From Microvelia longipes (lineage: Eukaryota; Arthropoda; Insecta; Hemiptera; Veliidae): DNA of 64,000 nt. Shown in pieces: positions 1 to 12,472 of the stretch (positions are counted from its first letter, which is position 1; each line of letters begins with the position of its first letter). Below the pieces are notes generated by a model that saw nothing but the letters and a program-made list of their open reading frames with translations, was not told the origin of the DNA and did not search any database. A program made the translations under genes and the position numbers. The stretch spans positions 56,208,708 through 56,272,707 of the forward strand of contig JACMZG010000008.1 in assembly GCA_018340805.1 (NCBI GenBank), given 5' to 3'.

Positions 1-19
1 TTGTACTGATTATTTGATT

Positions 20-105
20 ATATTTATAAGCGAGGTGGTCAGGTTACTTTTCCCATGTTTCAAATTTAACCTATAGAGCCTTTCTAGTAATAATATCTCT
101 ATGGA
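20..105. repeat. Dispersed repeat fragment, ggtggtcaggttac family
   Basis: The block gaggtggtcaggttactttt and the following fifty or so bases recur at 53780-53865 and, reverse-complemented, at about 39955-40020. It is a short copy of a dispersed element. No gene is seen here. Confidence 0.5.
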
Positions 106-129
106 GTAATGTTTAAGGATTGAGGTTAC

Positions 130-830
130 TTTAGTGCAGGTTGAACATATTAGATGCACCAACATTAATCCTTAAAAATAAGGGGAAACACATCTAGCTT
201 CAGTCTACAACTACCTAGTCGACTTTTGCAAGTTAAAATTTATCATAATTATTTTGATAACTATTACCCTAATATGATAATTTCGTTACAACTTTTGGAA
301 ACTTTAAAAATTTAAATAAGAGCATACCGTGAAATTGCTTATTTTAGAAAAATCAATTAAATTCTTAGATATTCAATACTAATATCAACATAACCAGTAA
401 TTTATAATGAAACTATCGTTTGATATATATTATAGTTTTTAAAAAATTATATTTATTTTTATAAAAAACTTTCTAATGATTTTGAACAGGAATCTACGAT
501 ATATGTCGGACAATATCTTGTGTGATAGAAAATAAGCGAAACAAAGTGATCATAAAATAACATTTTTTATATTTCAATGCAGTTTCCACAATAATCAATA
601 TTACGGTATGTTGTATTATAACTTTTAAAAAACAATAAAAGTGATAAGAAAATTACCGTATTTTGGTGATAGTTACCAAAATAATAATGGTAATTTTGAA
701 CTCTCAAAGTCAACCTACTGGGGATAGTGACTGTTTTTCCAGGACTTTTCTAAAGAGCATGTTTTCCATTATTTACAATAATTTAATGTTTGTGTCTTTG
801 AAGTGTTCCACCCGGTGTACCTGTAGTACT
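130..830. repeat. Foldback (inverted-repeat) element, copy 1
   Basis: The two halves are diverged reverse complements of each other. The clearest match is the block around 250-300 (ataactattaccc, atatgataatttcgttac) against the block around 635-690 (accgtattttggtgatag). The outer part also pairs (aacattaatccttaaaaata against the 780-830 side). A second copy with the same order of motifs, ending in a tgttccaccc block, lies at about 48065-48715. No coding capacity is seen. The small reading frame at 663-866 is repeat sequence. The termini are approximate. Confidence 0.6.
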
Positions 831-839
831 TGCCATGAA

Positions 840-2040
840 GTTAAAAGTTCGGCGTTTTTTAACTAAAATAAATTATGAACAGACTCTGATTATTTATCTT
901 AATTTATGAATTAATGATGAACTGACTTCATAAATAATGAATTAATTAATGAACTGACTCTTTCCATTTTTACCCGATTTTTACCCCCAATTCTCTTCGT
1001 CAAAAGAATAAAACCAACGCGGTTTCAACACACCTGTTGCTGGACTAAGACTAAACTATACATCACAACCCTTAACTTTATTTTCCTACGCTATTTTTAT
1101 TATTTTTTTACATTATTTTGCTTAAAGTTTAGATGAAGGCAATGTTATAATATTATAACAACAATAATAATTGTTCACTGAATCAAAAATTGTTATTAGG
1201 GAATATATAATCCAAATTATCTTAAAAGAGAAATGCAATTCAGTGAAAACAAATTTCCATCATATTGCATTTTCATTCAAAACAATGTTTTAAATATTTT
1301 AGGAATTCAAAGTATTAAAATAAATAAAATAATTATAATTGCAACTTAGTGAAAATGTTTCATATCATTTTAATATTTAATGAAATATAAATTTAAATCA
1401 TTGGCATATTTTATAATTGTAGAAATGGTTTAAATTATTTATTCTTATTCAAATACACTATGGTTCAGAGTATGCATTAAATGCACAGAATATAGATTAC
1501 ATTGCATTTATGCATCTTATTTAACATGAAAAAGAGCTGACAGATGCATTAGATACTATTGAAGGACATGACCAATCATTTAATATCAATTTTATCTATG
1601 TATATATTAAGTGACAAACTAACTTGGATAAAAACAAGTTGTTTTCATCCAACCTCCGTATTAAGAGGTTATAACTTGACTTTTTTTATGAATGACGTGT
1701 GACGTCATTGCAGGAATCAGTATAGGCGGTCAAAATTAAAAATATACTATTTATTTCTGCAATGCATCTATATAAATGATTTCATTCATAAAAACCCTTC
1801 AATTGAATCACCTTATACACTCTATCAGCTTGGTTTTATTTATACTACATGACATATTTATACGACCAGTTGAATATATTTATATTATGAATTTATATGA
1901 ATGGATTTTATAAAACCAAAAATTAGACGATACTAAATGAACCAGATCACATTCATAGAATCATTCAAGCATTTATTATGTTGTCGTTTATTATTTTGTT
2001 TATATTTTTTAAAGTCCTTTATTAGAACGATTTGTCATTT
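840..2040. other. AT-rich stretch, no gene recognised
   Basis: Both strands are rich in stop codons. I see no splice-bordered open segment and no recognisable repeat apart from short A/T runs. Confidence 0.5.
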
Positions 2041-2218
2041 ATAATAGACCAAGAGCCCAGGGGTATTTTGTTAATAAAAAGTGTAATGGCTGGATCCGGT
2101 CTCAATTTTTCGTAAATACCTTCCTGAACAAGGATCTGCAATTCTGCAGACTCGTATCAGATGGGTGTCCCAGGCAGAACGCACATTACAGGTCAAATTT
2201 AACACCCAAGTAAATAAA

Positions 2219-2494
2219 TACGGGCCTTCGGCCCGTAGCCGCTACGCGGCCTCGGCGCTTCGCGCCTCGTCCGCTCCGCGGCGTCGGCCCCCGGGCCGCT
2301 TGGCGGCCCGGGGCCTCCTGTGGCCGCTTCGCGGCCACATTGTTGTTGTTTTGTATGATGTGTTTTTTCATTATTGTTCTTGTTACATGGCATTTTGCCA
2401 TGTAACAGTCTTATTACAGCCTCTCCACACAGGCCCGCTAATTTTCACAGCGAATTTTCACAGCCTCTCCACACAGGCCCGCTTCGCGGGCCTG
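2219..2494. repeat. Array of perfect triloop hairpins in a GC-rich island
   Basis: At least seven adjacent perfect stems each close on a three-base loop beginning with T. Stems are at 2219-2237 (8 bp, loop TTC), 2238-2250 (5 bp, TAC), 2254-2266 (5 bp, TTC), about 2269-2281 (TCC), about 2285-2314 (about 13 bp, TTG), about 2320-2338 (8 bp, TTC), 2382-2406 (11 bp, TTT) and 2474-2494 (9 bp, TTC). The block from 2219 to 2340 is mostly G and C in an otherwise AT-rich region. The open frames on both strands here follow from the palindromes and are not credible genes. The gtggccgc stem followed by cacat-tgttgtt links it to the hairpin-headed retroposon copies at 8938, 15828 and 40078. Confidence 0.85.
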
Positions 2495-3989
2495 AGAGGC
2501 TTTCTCACAAATTTGATTTTACTAATTAAGATTTTATTAATACTTTATTATTAATAGTATGCTATAATATTAAAACTAACAAGCATTATAAACAAAAATA
2601 TATTCATGATTTATGTTTTTAAATAAAAATACCGTTTCCGTCACTTAGGATCATAGATAAACAATATTAACATAGATGGCTCACTCAAAGATTTAAAAAA
2701 ATAGTTGATGGGATGCAGGAGGCTCAAGTAGTACAGTCTAGTGGTGACAGCGTGAAACTGTCACATATTTTTATTTCTGACATTTTATTTATTTATTTTT
2801 ATTCAACCAAACAACGGTAATCAAGTCTTTCCATCCGCTTTTCAGCGCTAGAATCATGAGGAGTCGATGGATGAGTGATCCCAAGAAAGCTCTATAAGAA
2901 TTTCGTATAAATTGGTAAAAAGTGAAAAAAAAAATATTTCTCACTCATACCCATTCTGTCGTCCCCCTTGGATTTGAACCTCTAATGTCAGAGTTTCAAT
3001 TTTTGTTTGTTTCCTTTACTTATCCGTTTGCGCCAACCCGAGATGTTATACTCAGATAGCAAATTTAAATGTTAAGTCTAAAAAACTAAAAATGAATTAT
3101 TGTTATTGTTTTAAGAAAACGATAGTGCTGCTTCGCGTGATGAGGCCCCCAAGTTTTATTAAACAAAAATACATCGCGAATACTACAGCATACCATAGAT
3201 CTTTGTTTACTTTTATTTTATTTTTACTAAACGATTGGCAACTGTTTGTTTTAAAAAATACTACAGCACAATCTAGTAGAGAATAGAGCAAATATATTTT
3301 TACTACTAGCGCTATTCAAGACTCTAGTGATGAGGCCCCCAACTTAAATCATAAACACAAACTTGTCAATTAAGTGTTCCTACTACACTCGGGAGTGAAC
3401 CATCTATCTTAGGATTGTCTGATTGAGCTGAAACCGGTCGCAATCGTTTTAGAATGACTTCGACCATATAAAGACTACTTCGAGGTTCTTCCGCTTTACG
3501 GGCCTGCTTTGCTCGGCGTGGTTTAATGGAAGCCATTTTTGTCCTGTCTCTCTGGGACAGCAGGCTTACCAGGATGGAGCAAGAGGTAGAGGTCCATCTT
3601 TTATACTATATCCCCCCACCCTCTAACACTACTAAACCTAACAGATATCGTACAAGTCTTTGACCTAGACGTATACATATATACAACATTATATATATAT
3701 GTATACTGTTTGCGCCATTTGTGATGGTTCGATTGAGCTGAAATTGGTCTTAATAGATTCAGCTAGCCGTCTACCTAATTACGAAATACCTTGTTTTAAA
3801 GCCATTTCAAGTTTCAAAAAAAATTTTTTTTCATGACCTCATAACTTTGGTTGATGACGTCATAATGTTTTATAAACAATAGGCTCGTAACCTCCACAAC
3901 ATCTCGCGATTTGCAAAGTTTCGTTTCAATTTGACAACGCCTTCGAGAGTTATCGTTCGCCATACGAAAGGGTAGAAACTCTTACATAC

Positions 3990-4101
<112 letters not shown>

Positions 4102-4204
4102 TTTTCGGGCATATATTTTTGTTATCAGGAAGCCAATAGGAACCGATTCCACTCACTCCCACCCTCAACTTCCGTCATCCGAACAACCTCATAAGCGTCA
4201 TTTT

Positions 4205-4726
4205 CATAATGAAAATTCGCTAAAAGTGTAATGGCTGGAACCGGTCTCAATTTTTCGTAAATACCTTCCTGAACAAGGATCTGCAATTATGCAAACTCGT
4301 ATCGGATGGGTGTCCCAGGCAAAACGCACATTACAGGTCAAATTTACCACCCAAGTTAATAAAAAGTGTAATGACTGGAACCGGTCTCAATTTTTCGTAA
4401 ATACCTTCCTGAACAATAATCTGTAATTCTGCCGACTCTTATCGGATGGGCGTCCCAGGCAGAACGCACTTTACAGATCAAATTTACCACCCACGTTAAC
4501 AAACAGTGTAATGGCTGGAACCGGTCTCAATTTTTCGTAAATACCTTCTTGAACAAGGATCTGCAATTCTGCCGACTCGTATCGGACGGGTGTCCCAGGC
4601 AGAACCTTTGACCCCTAAAGTGCGTTCTGCCTGGGACACCCATCCGATACGAGTCGGCAGAATTGCAGATCCTTGTTCAGGAAGGTATTTACGAAAAATT
4701 GAGACCGGTTCCAGCCATTACACTTT
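4205..4726. repeat. Tandem ~150-bp repeats ending in a snapback palindrome
   Basis: Units starting aaaagtgtaatggctgg or similar lie at about 4205, 4363 and 4503 in direct orientation, and one unit lies inverted at about 4618-4726. The third and the inverted unit form a hairpin with arms of about 105 bp around a spacer of some 12-15 bp near 4606-4620. The same unit occurs at 2078-2210. Confidence 0.8.
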
Positions 4727-4810
4727 TTATTAACAAAACACCCCTGGGCTCTTGGTCTATAAAGTAATATCAATAAAAATAATCACATTTATGTTAAAAT
4801 AATAATATAT

Positions 4811-5052
4811 ATGCCCGTTTTAGGGCCTTTCGGCCCATCAGGGTATTCACCCTGGAGAAACCACATTAGGTGGGTACCGTCTACTATCCTCTAAGTATCA
4901 ATTAAAGTTGGTGAAATCTTTTTAATACAAATACTCTTATAATCATATAATCTTAAAAAATATCATATAATCTTCCAGCATAGCCTGGGCTGCGAACCCC
5001 GGACCTACGGTGCCGAAATAAAGTGCCTATACGATCACGGCCACGGAGGCAG
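4811..5052 (-). repeat. tRNA-derived SINE, copy with an internal insertion
   Basis: Read on the minus strand it has a tRNA-like head (cctccgtggccgtgatcg), a box-B-like block (ggtccggggttcgcagccc) and the shared body. It ends with cctgatgggccgaaaggccc and acgggcat, followed by A/T sequence. Related copies lie at 15920, 26357 and 48866. A short duplicated piece (catataatctt) interrupts the middle. Confidence 0.75.
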
Positions 5053-5059
5053 ATGCTAA

Positions 5060-6330
5060 AATAAACTTAGCTAAATAGTAAAAAAAAAATACTCAATAGG
5101 CGTCTTGATTTGACTCGCGGCATAGCTAAGCCAAAATTCAATACGAGTACGAGCTAGTTAGGTATTAAAGCATCAGACCTGCACATGGTGCCTTTACTTA
5201 AGACATTCCAGACTTAATCCACTAAATTATAAAGATGATAAACATTTATAAAAACGCTTCTTTAGAGTTACTTGAGAGAATTTGAAGTCAAGTTAGACTA
5301 GCAATAAAGCCAACCTGCTATCTGCGAGATGTCCCCTCCCTTCTTTATATACATTAATATACCTTTCATATTGTCTAGCCTATATTAAAAGCAAATATAC
5401 AAACAGAACTCTAAAATAAGCGTCATTTTCTTTGAAAATGGCTAAAATATGGATACACGAACATAAATAAATATTTAGAAATTATAAATATAAGTTAATG
5501 TCTAAATTCTGATTCACATATCAATTGCGTTAAATTTAGCAAGTCAATAATAATAAGGAGAGTAATAAATAAGGAGAAACCTTAGAAATGCAAAGAACAA
5601 TCAAATAGCTCTGCACGACTTAAATAGTAATTAAATGTGTTCATGCAAAAATGCAAATTAAAAAGCTTAATCGACTTATGAATATTAAGTATAAAAAATA
5701 ATATTTTCATCATTAAAATGTTCATACAGTAAAGTGTTTTATGGTTATGAAAATTATCTCGCAATTAAATTCAAATTTATTTTCTTTATGTTAAACCAAT
5801 TATAAGACTTTTACCAAACAAATTAAAATTTTCGGTTTCAGATTAAAAATCAAAGACAAACATAATTAAACTATATTTAGATAATATCATCATCTACTTT
5901 GATAAAATATAACTAACCGTTTATTGGGGAAAAAAATATAATAAAATTTTAAATCAGAATTTTTATCATAAGCAAGCGAAACAGGTTGCGCAGGCGGAGC
6001 TCCGCAAATTAGCCAGATTTCTTTTGAAATGCGTGCTTAATTGCCCAACAATCCATATCTTACAAGCTTAAAGCTTTGTAACCCTAACAGTAAGCATTAT
6101 TACTCACTCAAAAACTCAATAATTTTCGAGTTTTCAACTTTTCAATCACTTGGAGTGGTCGTATTGACAGCGGACCGGTCATATTCGATTCAGCGCCACA
6201 AAACATCATAAAAATAGACCCTTATCCCAGAAAGAAATTTTCAATTTGGTTTAAACTTAAGTTCGCTCTTCAAGGTAGTTTTTGTACTAAGTTAAAATCA
6301 AAAAATAATCATCCTTAAAATACTTACACA
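5060..6330. other. AT-rich stretch, no gene recognised
   Basis: I see no splice-bordered open frame and no repeat I can name. The small frame at 5582-5764 on the minus strand has no recognisable motif. Confidence 0.45.
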
Positions 6331-6333
6331 CAG

Positions 6334-6415
6334 ATATATATATATATATATATTATATATATAATATATATATATTATATATATATATATATATATAATA
6401 TATATATATATATAA
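6334..6415. repeat. (TA)n microsatellite
   Basis: Imperfect alternating TA tract with ata/tat interruptions that make it self-complementary. Confidence 0.9.
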
Positions 6416-7439
6416 TCTCGCAAGGCCTAGGAACCTTTGAAATGGATTTTGGCTACACTCCCGGGTCATTAGGAAATTCGTTTAAAAAGAAAAAAATACT
6501 AAATAAAGTTGATCTTAAGATATATTGCTTTAAAAAGTTAATAACATTTCATAAAATTTGTAAAACTGATATAGAAGAATAAGCCAGCCTAACTATTGTT
6601 TAAGTATGGTTAGTCTATGTATAACTAAATAAATTACATTGATTTTAACTTATCAGGTAAAAAATTGATTTGCTCTTATTACATTATGAGATAATAATGT
6701 TTAAAAGACTTCTGGCAAGAAAAGTTTTACAAAAACAAGTATTTTATGGAGATGAACAATGCAAGTAAACATTATAATAAAGAGGATAGTTTGGTACACT
6801 CTAATGAAATAGATCAAATGACCACAATAACTAATAGTAGAGAACACTCCCTTTAAGTCAACACTATATTCAGTAGATAAGGGTTTCATATTAGTTTTAA
6901 CAGCCCACAGACCAGGTCAAGCCACAGCGTCTCGGTTTTAAAACACAACATATGAGGGTATCCTACTTATGAATATAGAAGAGGTTAATTATCATTTATA
7001 AAAAGAGAGAGAGGGCTTATCAAACAACATTACACATTTATACTAGACCGAAAAACATAAAATTATAGACATGAGTGCGTCGTAATATTTAAAATGATAA
7101 TTTTATGCATATCTAAATATACTAATTACTCAGTCACTCATCTTACAATAAAATGGTTATTTTAATAAATATTTTCGTTAAATTTTAGAGAGGCACTAAT
7201 GAATTCATAACATGGTCTTTAGCACGAGTATGTCAAACAATATAATGCTAATATTCATTAAAACTTCAATTTTACTACACTTTACACTTCCTGCTTGCTT
7301 TTGTTGTCATAAAATAAATTAAAGGAAATTATAGGTAAATTCAGATAAGTTAAATTGTATTGTTATAACCTGTCCTGCTTCTTCTTTATTTTATAATAAA
7401 AAAACTTCAAAATAGAGAACTCTTAGCAATAAACAAATT

Positions 7440-7573
7440 AACACCGCAGCACGTCTTCGGACTCGCTTCGCTCGTGCTCAGATTATAAATACATTAATTT
7501 TTTACCCAGCGGTCACCGAACAGGCACTGAACTCGCTCGACGATGCTTAAATTTTATCATGCAACAAAACTGA

Positions 7574-7623
<50 letters not shown>

Positions 7624-7885
7624 ATATAATATATATATATATACATATTTGTGGTATTTAAACAAAACTTAAGTTTACTCATTTATTATGTACCAAGTAC
7701 AATTTGTACCAAATTTAACCTTAAATTATTTTTCCGATTTTTTTAAAATTAAAAAAAAACACCTTAAACACTTGAAACAACAACAATGCAAAAACAATAA
7801 TGCAGGTGAAATCACGGAGTCGGATTCTTTTGCAAACACAATACTTTCCTATATAATTACAACATAAATGAGGAAAAGTAAAAAC
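7440..7885 (-). repeat. 5S-like repeat family, copy interrupted by (TA)n
   Basis: On the minus strand the order of blocks matches the better copies at 14257-15030 and 41888-42630: cttttcctcat end, coordinates in the 7800s, then the 5S-like block at 7504-7561 (atgatttaagc side and cagtgcctgttcggtgacc), then the gagcgaagcgagtccgaag block. A (TA)n tract at 7574-7644 lies inside it. Confidence 0.6.
7574..7644. repeat. (TA)n microsatellite
   Basis: About 70 bases of TA with short interruptions, inside a dispersed repeat. Confidence 0.9.
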
Positions 7886-8937
7886 TTAAACCAAAGTGCA
7901 ACCCACAATTTTTCTTTGAAAAATCGCTAAAAATCAAGATAATTGCTATTTCAAGACTCTATGTTGGATTTACCTATAAGACATAATCAATAGGATCCTC
8001 CACTCATAGGACTTGAATTTCCCAAGTTTAATTAAAAATCGTTTCTTAGGTTTAACCTGCATTAACAAGAAAAATGTGAATACACCCACACATCCACCTA
8101 TACGGATAACTCCTGTACTTAAATTCAAACAATATTTTAATTTTATTTTTGGATCTGAAGAGGCTCAAACATTGTCATATATTGTAATAAGAGGATATCA
8201 CATTTTTCCCTTAAAATGCTTACTATTATAAGAGGCAAGGCGGAAAAGTTTTAAACATATCCAAGTAAATACTAAAGAGTTCATCAAAAAAAGCAATATT
8301 ACTAAAAAAAACTTTTCTAAAATTCAACGAATCAACTGCCTTATCACCAAATAACTTAAGGTTTCTTAGATATTATATTGGATGATATGAGAAAAAAATG
8401 AAAATACATTTTGTGTAAGTGAAACACAGAAAGAAACGAACAATATAAGTCTTTTTAACTTTCCTTGTTCTTGTTCCCTCAGTTATAGGAGAAAATTGTA
8501 CTAATACCAATAAAGCATACACTTGACTTGTATAAAGTAATGTCTGAATTGAAAATAAAATACTACTATAGCTTGTTAATATGCTATGAAAAAGTTCAAT
8601 AAACTTAATGAGATGTAATGGGAGTTAAAAAAAAACTAAATTAAGTAATAAGAATCAGTGAGATAAATGGAATCAATTTAATATAAAGTAAAAACAATAC
8701 CTTTTTCTGTTCTCATAGCTTTGTCATTAGCATGAAGGATGTAGAAGTAAATGTATTGATATATTTAAGCAAGGGTAATTATTTTACTTTGTATTAGATG
8801 TAGTTGATTAAATCTACACAACTCTCTTAGCCTCTCTAAGTAATTATTTTTAATTGATGCAAATGAAGTGAAATTTTGAAAAGTGGCACAATAAAATATA
8901 AATCTCTTTATGATTATGATCTGATACATAACAAAAA

Positions 8938-9305
8938 CAAGAGGCCTTCGGCATCTTGCCGCGACGGAACTGAGATCGCTTCGCACACACATGTTTGTTG
9001 TTTTTTATCAGTTCATCAAGTGGCATACTGCCACGATATAAGCAAATTTTCAAAATGTATTAGTCAAAAAACGTGATTTTTTACATTATGATATATATGT
9101 TTATCAATAATAACAGAACCAATACTTACAATATAATGTAACTTCCATATATGGTAGCACATGTGTAAAAAATTCAGCTCCATCCAAGCACTTAATGAAA
9201 ATTTGTGATTTTATTCAAATGTTTGTGGGGTCATTTATGGGATATATATATATATATACATATTGTTATATATATTATATATATAATATATATATATTAT
9301 AATAT

Positions 9306-9349
<44 letters not shown>
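8938..9349 (+). mobile_element. Hairpin-headed retroposon copy with (TA)n tail
   Basis: The head (aggccttcggcatcttgccg, then cacatgtttgttg and atcagttcatca) is followed by the small perfect hairpin gtggcatactgccac and a body shared with copies at 15828, 40078 and 56183. The body includes cagctccatccaagcactta and tgtttgtggggtcatt. It runs directly into a (TA)n tail at 9242-9349. The order head, body, simple tail fits a SINE-like retroposon. No protein is encoded. Confidence 0.65.
9242..9349. repeat. (TA)n microsatellite
   Basis: Tail of the preceding repeat copy; alternating TA with short interruptions. Confidence 0.9.
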
Positions 9350-9350
<1 letters not shown>

Positions 9351-9499
9351 TAGATTGTTGAATCCCTCTATTCTAAAAATCCACCTCCCTCCTCCATGAC
9401 CCCAGCCTCATAAGGAAGCTCATTTTTTCTTTAAAAATTAGAGTACAAAAAATTTACACTAAAAACTATATTATAAATGTATGATAATAGTAATAATTA

Positions 9500-9683
9500 T
9501 TATTATAGTTTGACACATGGTTATTATCAGTTGACAGTGTGGGAAAATAATGCAAGGGAGCCGATGAGGTTAGTCTTGAATGTAAAACCACCCCCACAAT
9601 TTCCAATTAAACCAACCTTGTTAGAATCTCAACACTTATTTCCCATGCTGTCAACTGATTATAACCGCATGCCATATTATAAC
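9500..9683. mobile_element. Small MITE, copy 1
   Basis: About 180 bp with terminal inverted repeats of some 50-70 bp. The left arm contains cagttgacagtgtgggaaa and the right arm carries its complement (cccatgctgtcaactgatt). A closely related copy lies at 61388-61563, and a decayed arm is visible near 16930-16990. The reading frames across it on both strands are not genes. Confidence 0.75.
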
Positions 9684-9889
9684 AAAAGTAAATAAAGTCT
9701 TTAAACATCAAGAAAAAACTAGAATGATATAAAAGTCCCCGAAACAGATAATTATAATATAACCTCAGTTGCACATTTTTAGGTTGAACACAATACTTTT
9801 CCTTTACCAACTCCTGTAGCCATAGTAGTAGGTGTATGGAATAATGATACATTTTACATTAAAAATGTAACATTTCAGCTGGGCAGCTG

Positions 9890-11100
9890 ATGTAGTAAAA
9901 ACAATAAATTTAGTTGTTTCTGTGGTTTCCCTCAATTTTACAGGCAAATTCCAGGTTGAATCATCAAAAGTCAGTCCAGAGACTGCATAGGCAACCCTTT
10001 TTAAAACTACCTTTACAATATAAACCTATTCAAAACACCATCAAAAATATATTTTGACAATATTAAAATAATAATGATATAACAAATAAAATACCCAAAC
10101 CAAAAAATTTAAATTATCCTTAACCCAAACAAACCCCCTCACGCCCCAAAAAAATAATTAAAAATTATACTACAAAAATAACAAATAAATAAATAAAATA
10201 AAAATAAAGAGGCACAAATTACCCTAAATCAATCAATAAAATATGGCTCCGGTTTACATAAAATAAATATTGTGTACTTTTGCCAATAAAGAACTTGTTT
10301 AAAAAATAAAAAATAGTAAAAATTAAACTGGACATTCAATTTAAATCTTGTGGATTCAAAAAATATTTACAAATAATGCTGAAGACTCCAATGTTCTCAT
10401 AAATATAAAAACTTAAGATAACAAGCTTCAAGATCCAAGGTCAATTAAAAAATATTCAAAAATAAAAATGTTGAGTAAAAAGTGGCTCCACACCCTTAAA
10501 TTATTATTAACTTGAGTAATTAAAGTTATTAATTAATTACAACAACAGTTTTTTATTTAATTTATTTAGTACTCGTAGTTTTTTTTTTAAATTACATTTA
10601 TCAGTGAAGACAATTGACATAAAAAGTTCAAACAAAAGACCCAGTTAGATAATAATCTGGTGCCTCGTCAAATTATACATTACCGCTAAAATCATAATTT
10701 TCTTTGAGTCTGACGTGAATCCTTGACATGACAAAACAAAGCTATGTTTTCTGTGATAAACTACAACACTACACACTCTGGTTTACTTTTGATTCAGTGT
10801 GATTTTTTTATGAATTAAAATTGTCATGAGATAACAGATGTTTATGACAGTGTAGCTCAGTAAAAATACACAATAAAGAATCATATTTCATTTTTATTAT
10901 TATTTATCAACTTTATTTAAGGAGATTTCACACAAATGAAATTTATTTAAATTTAAAAAGATTTATTTTTTATTTAAAATGAAGGAATTAATATAATTTG
11001 AAGAATACTACCTTTTTAATAAAAATATTTTTTAAAATGTCACCAATGCTATTAACTAACAATATGATTGCTATCTCTGGCTTTTTCTAACAAAAAAATG
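9890..11100. other. AT-rich intergenic or intronic stretch upstream of the transporter exon
   Basis: The first coding exon and promoter of the sugar transporter should lie here or further upstream, but I could not identify them. No other feature is seen. Confidence 0.4.
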
Positions 11101-11114
11101 TTGTTCTGTTGCAG

Positions 11115-12472
11115 CTGGCTTGTCTGCCATGGTTTCAGGAGCCTGGCTAACATGGCCATCATCGGCAATTCTTCATTTACAAGATGGATCAGAAGGATTT
11201 AATTTAACTTCATCGGAAATATCTAATTTGGTAGCACTCATGGACTTTGGCAACTTTTTAAGTCCTATACCAACAGGGTATCTCATGGACATAATAGGAA
11301 GGAAGCTGACACTTCTCATTACAGCTCTTCTTTATATAGTAGCTTCAGTATGCACTATAGCAGGCAATAATATCTGGTACCTCTATGTAGCTAGATTGTT
11401 AGTAGGATTAGGAAAAGGCATAGCGTTTGCTGTGGTGCCTATATACCTCTCTGAAGTAGCAAATACACAGATCAGAGGTGGTTTAAGCACAATGTTTATC
11501 GGTTTTCTTAACCTCGGTATGGTATTTGATTATGTATTTGGTCCACTGGTATCGTACACAACGTTAAATATTCTTAACTTAATTATTCCATTAATGTTCG
11601 GCTTGACATTTTGGATGGTACCAGAATCGCCTTACTATTTAATAATGAAAGGTAGAGAAGGTTCGGCTAGAAAATCTTTGTGTAAATATAGATGGACTGA
11701 TAAAAATGATGCCAAAAAAGGTTCACCTTTAGATAAAGAACTAAATGGTATGATTGACACAGTAGAAAGAGATATGAAGAATAAAGGTAGATTTATAGAC
11801 CTCTTCATGACACCAGGAAATAGAAAAGCTCTTTTAATCATAGGAATGCTTGCGATGTTTCAAAGGCTCAGTGGTATAAGTCCGACCCTCGCATACAGTG
11901 TTTCTAAAATTCTTCCTCAGACTGGAGGTGGAATGTCTCCCAGTACTTACATGATAGTTTTCAGTGTAATCCTGGTAGGAGCAAACTATTTGGCTTTACC
12001 TTTAGTAGATAAATTAGGAAGGAAACCACTTTTATTAATATCATCGATTACAACGTGTATAGCCATGGGTGCAGCTGGAATATACTACTATGTCCGGGAC
12101 ACTGATGTGGATGTTTCTAATTTAGCTTGGATTCCATATGCTTGTTTACTTATGTTTGGTGTCACTTATTCTCTAGGCATCGGATTTCTCCCATCGACAC
12201 TTGTGTCTGAATTATTCCCGACAAATGTTAAAAGCTATGCTGGTTCCGTATCCGCTATACTTTTAGCATTGATATCGTTCACAGTTAATAAAATGTTCTT
12301 ATATGTTTCCGAACAAGCAGGAGTCTATGTAATGTATGCTATATTCAGTGTCAGCAGTCTCCTTTGTTTTATTTTCATTATTTTCTTTGTATTTGAAACT
12401 AAAGGAAAATCATTCTCAGAAATCCAAGATATTCTTAACAGTGGCAAACAAGTTGACACTGAGGAAAAATAA
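11115..12472 (+). CDS. MFS sugar transporter (facilitated trehalose/glucose transporter-like), main exon
   Basis: Likely a plasma-membrane facilitative hexose or trehalose carrier of the sugar-porter MFS family, related to insect Tret1-like proteins. The exon follows an acceptor (ttctgttgcag, ending at 11114) and enters in phase, so the true start lies in an unseen upstream exon. The visible 450 residues (counted from 11120) show GYLMDIIGRK (53-62), ARLLVGLGKG (91-100), PIYLSE (107-112), RGGLST (119-124), PESPYYL (168-174), FQRLSGIS (247-254), DKLGRKPLL (297-305), ELFPTNVK (364-371) and ETKGKSFSEIQ (426-436). Hydrophobic segments fit a 12-helix carrier with a charged central loop (about 178-235). 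Two signature positions differ from the usual pattern: SGIS where SGIN is common, and FETKG where PETKG is common. The stop is TAA at 12470-12472. The substrate cannot be decided from sequence. Confidence 0.9.

Noticed and set aside
2165..2554. 129-codon plus-strand frame and overlapping minus-strand frames across the GC-rich block
   Set aside because: The frames are open because of the palindromic GC-rich hairpins. The Arg/Ala/Pro-rich translation has no domain and similar frames exist on both strands.
9477..9852. Small frames on both strands that might be the missing first exon of the transporter
   Set aside because: They lie in the MITE copy at 9500-9683 and show no transporter N-terminus.
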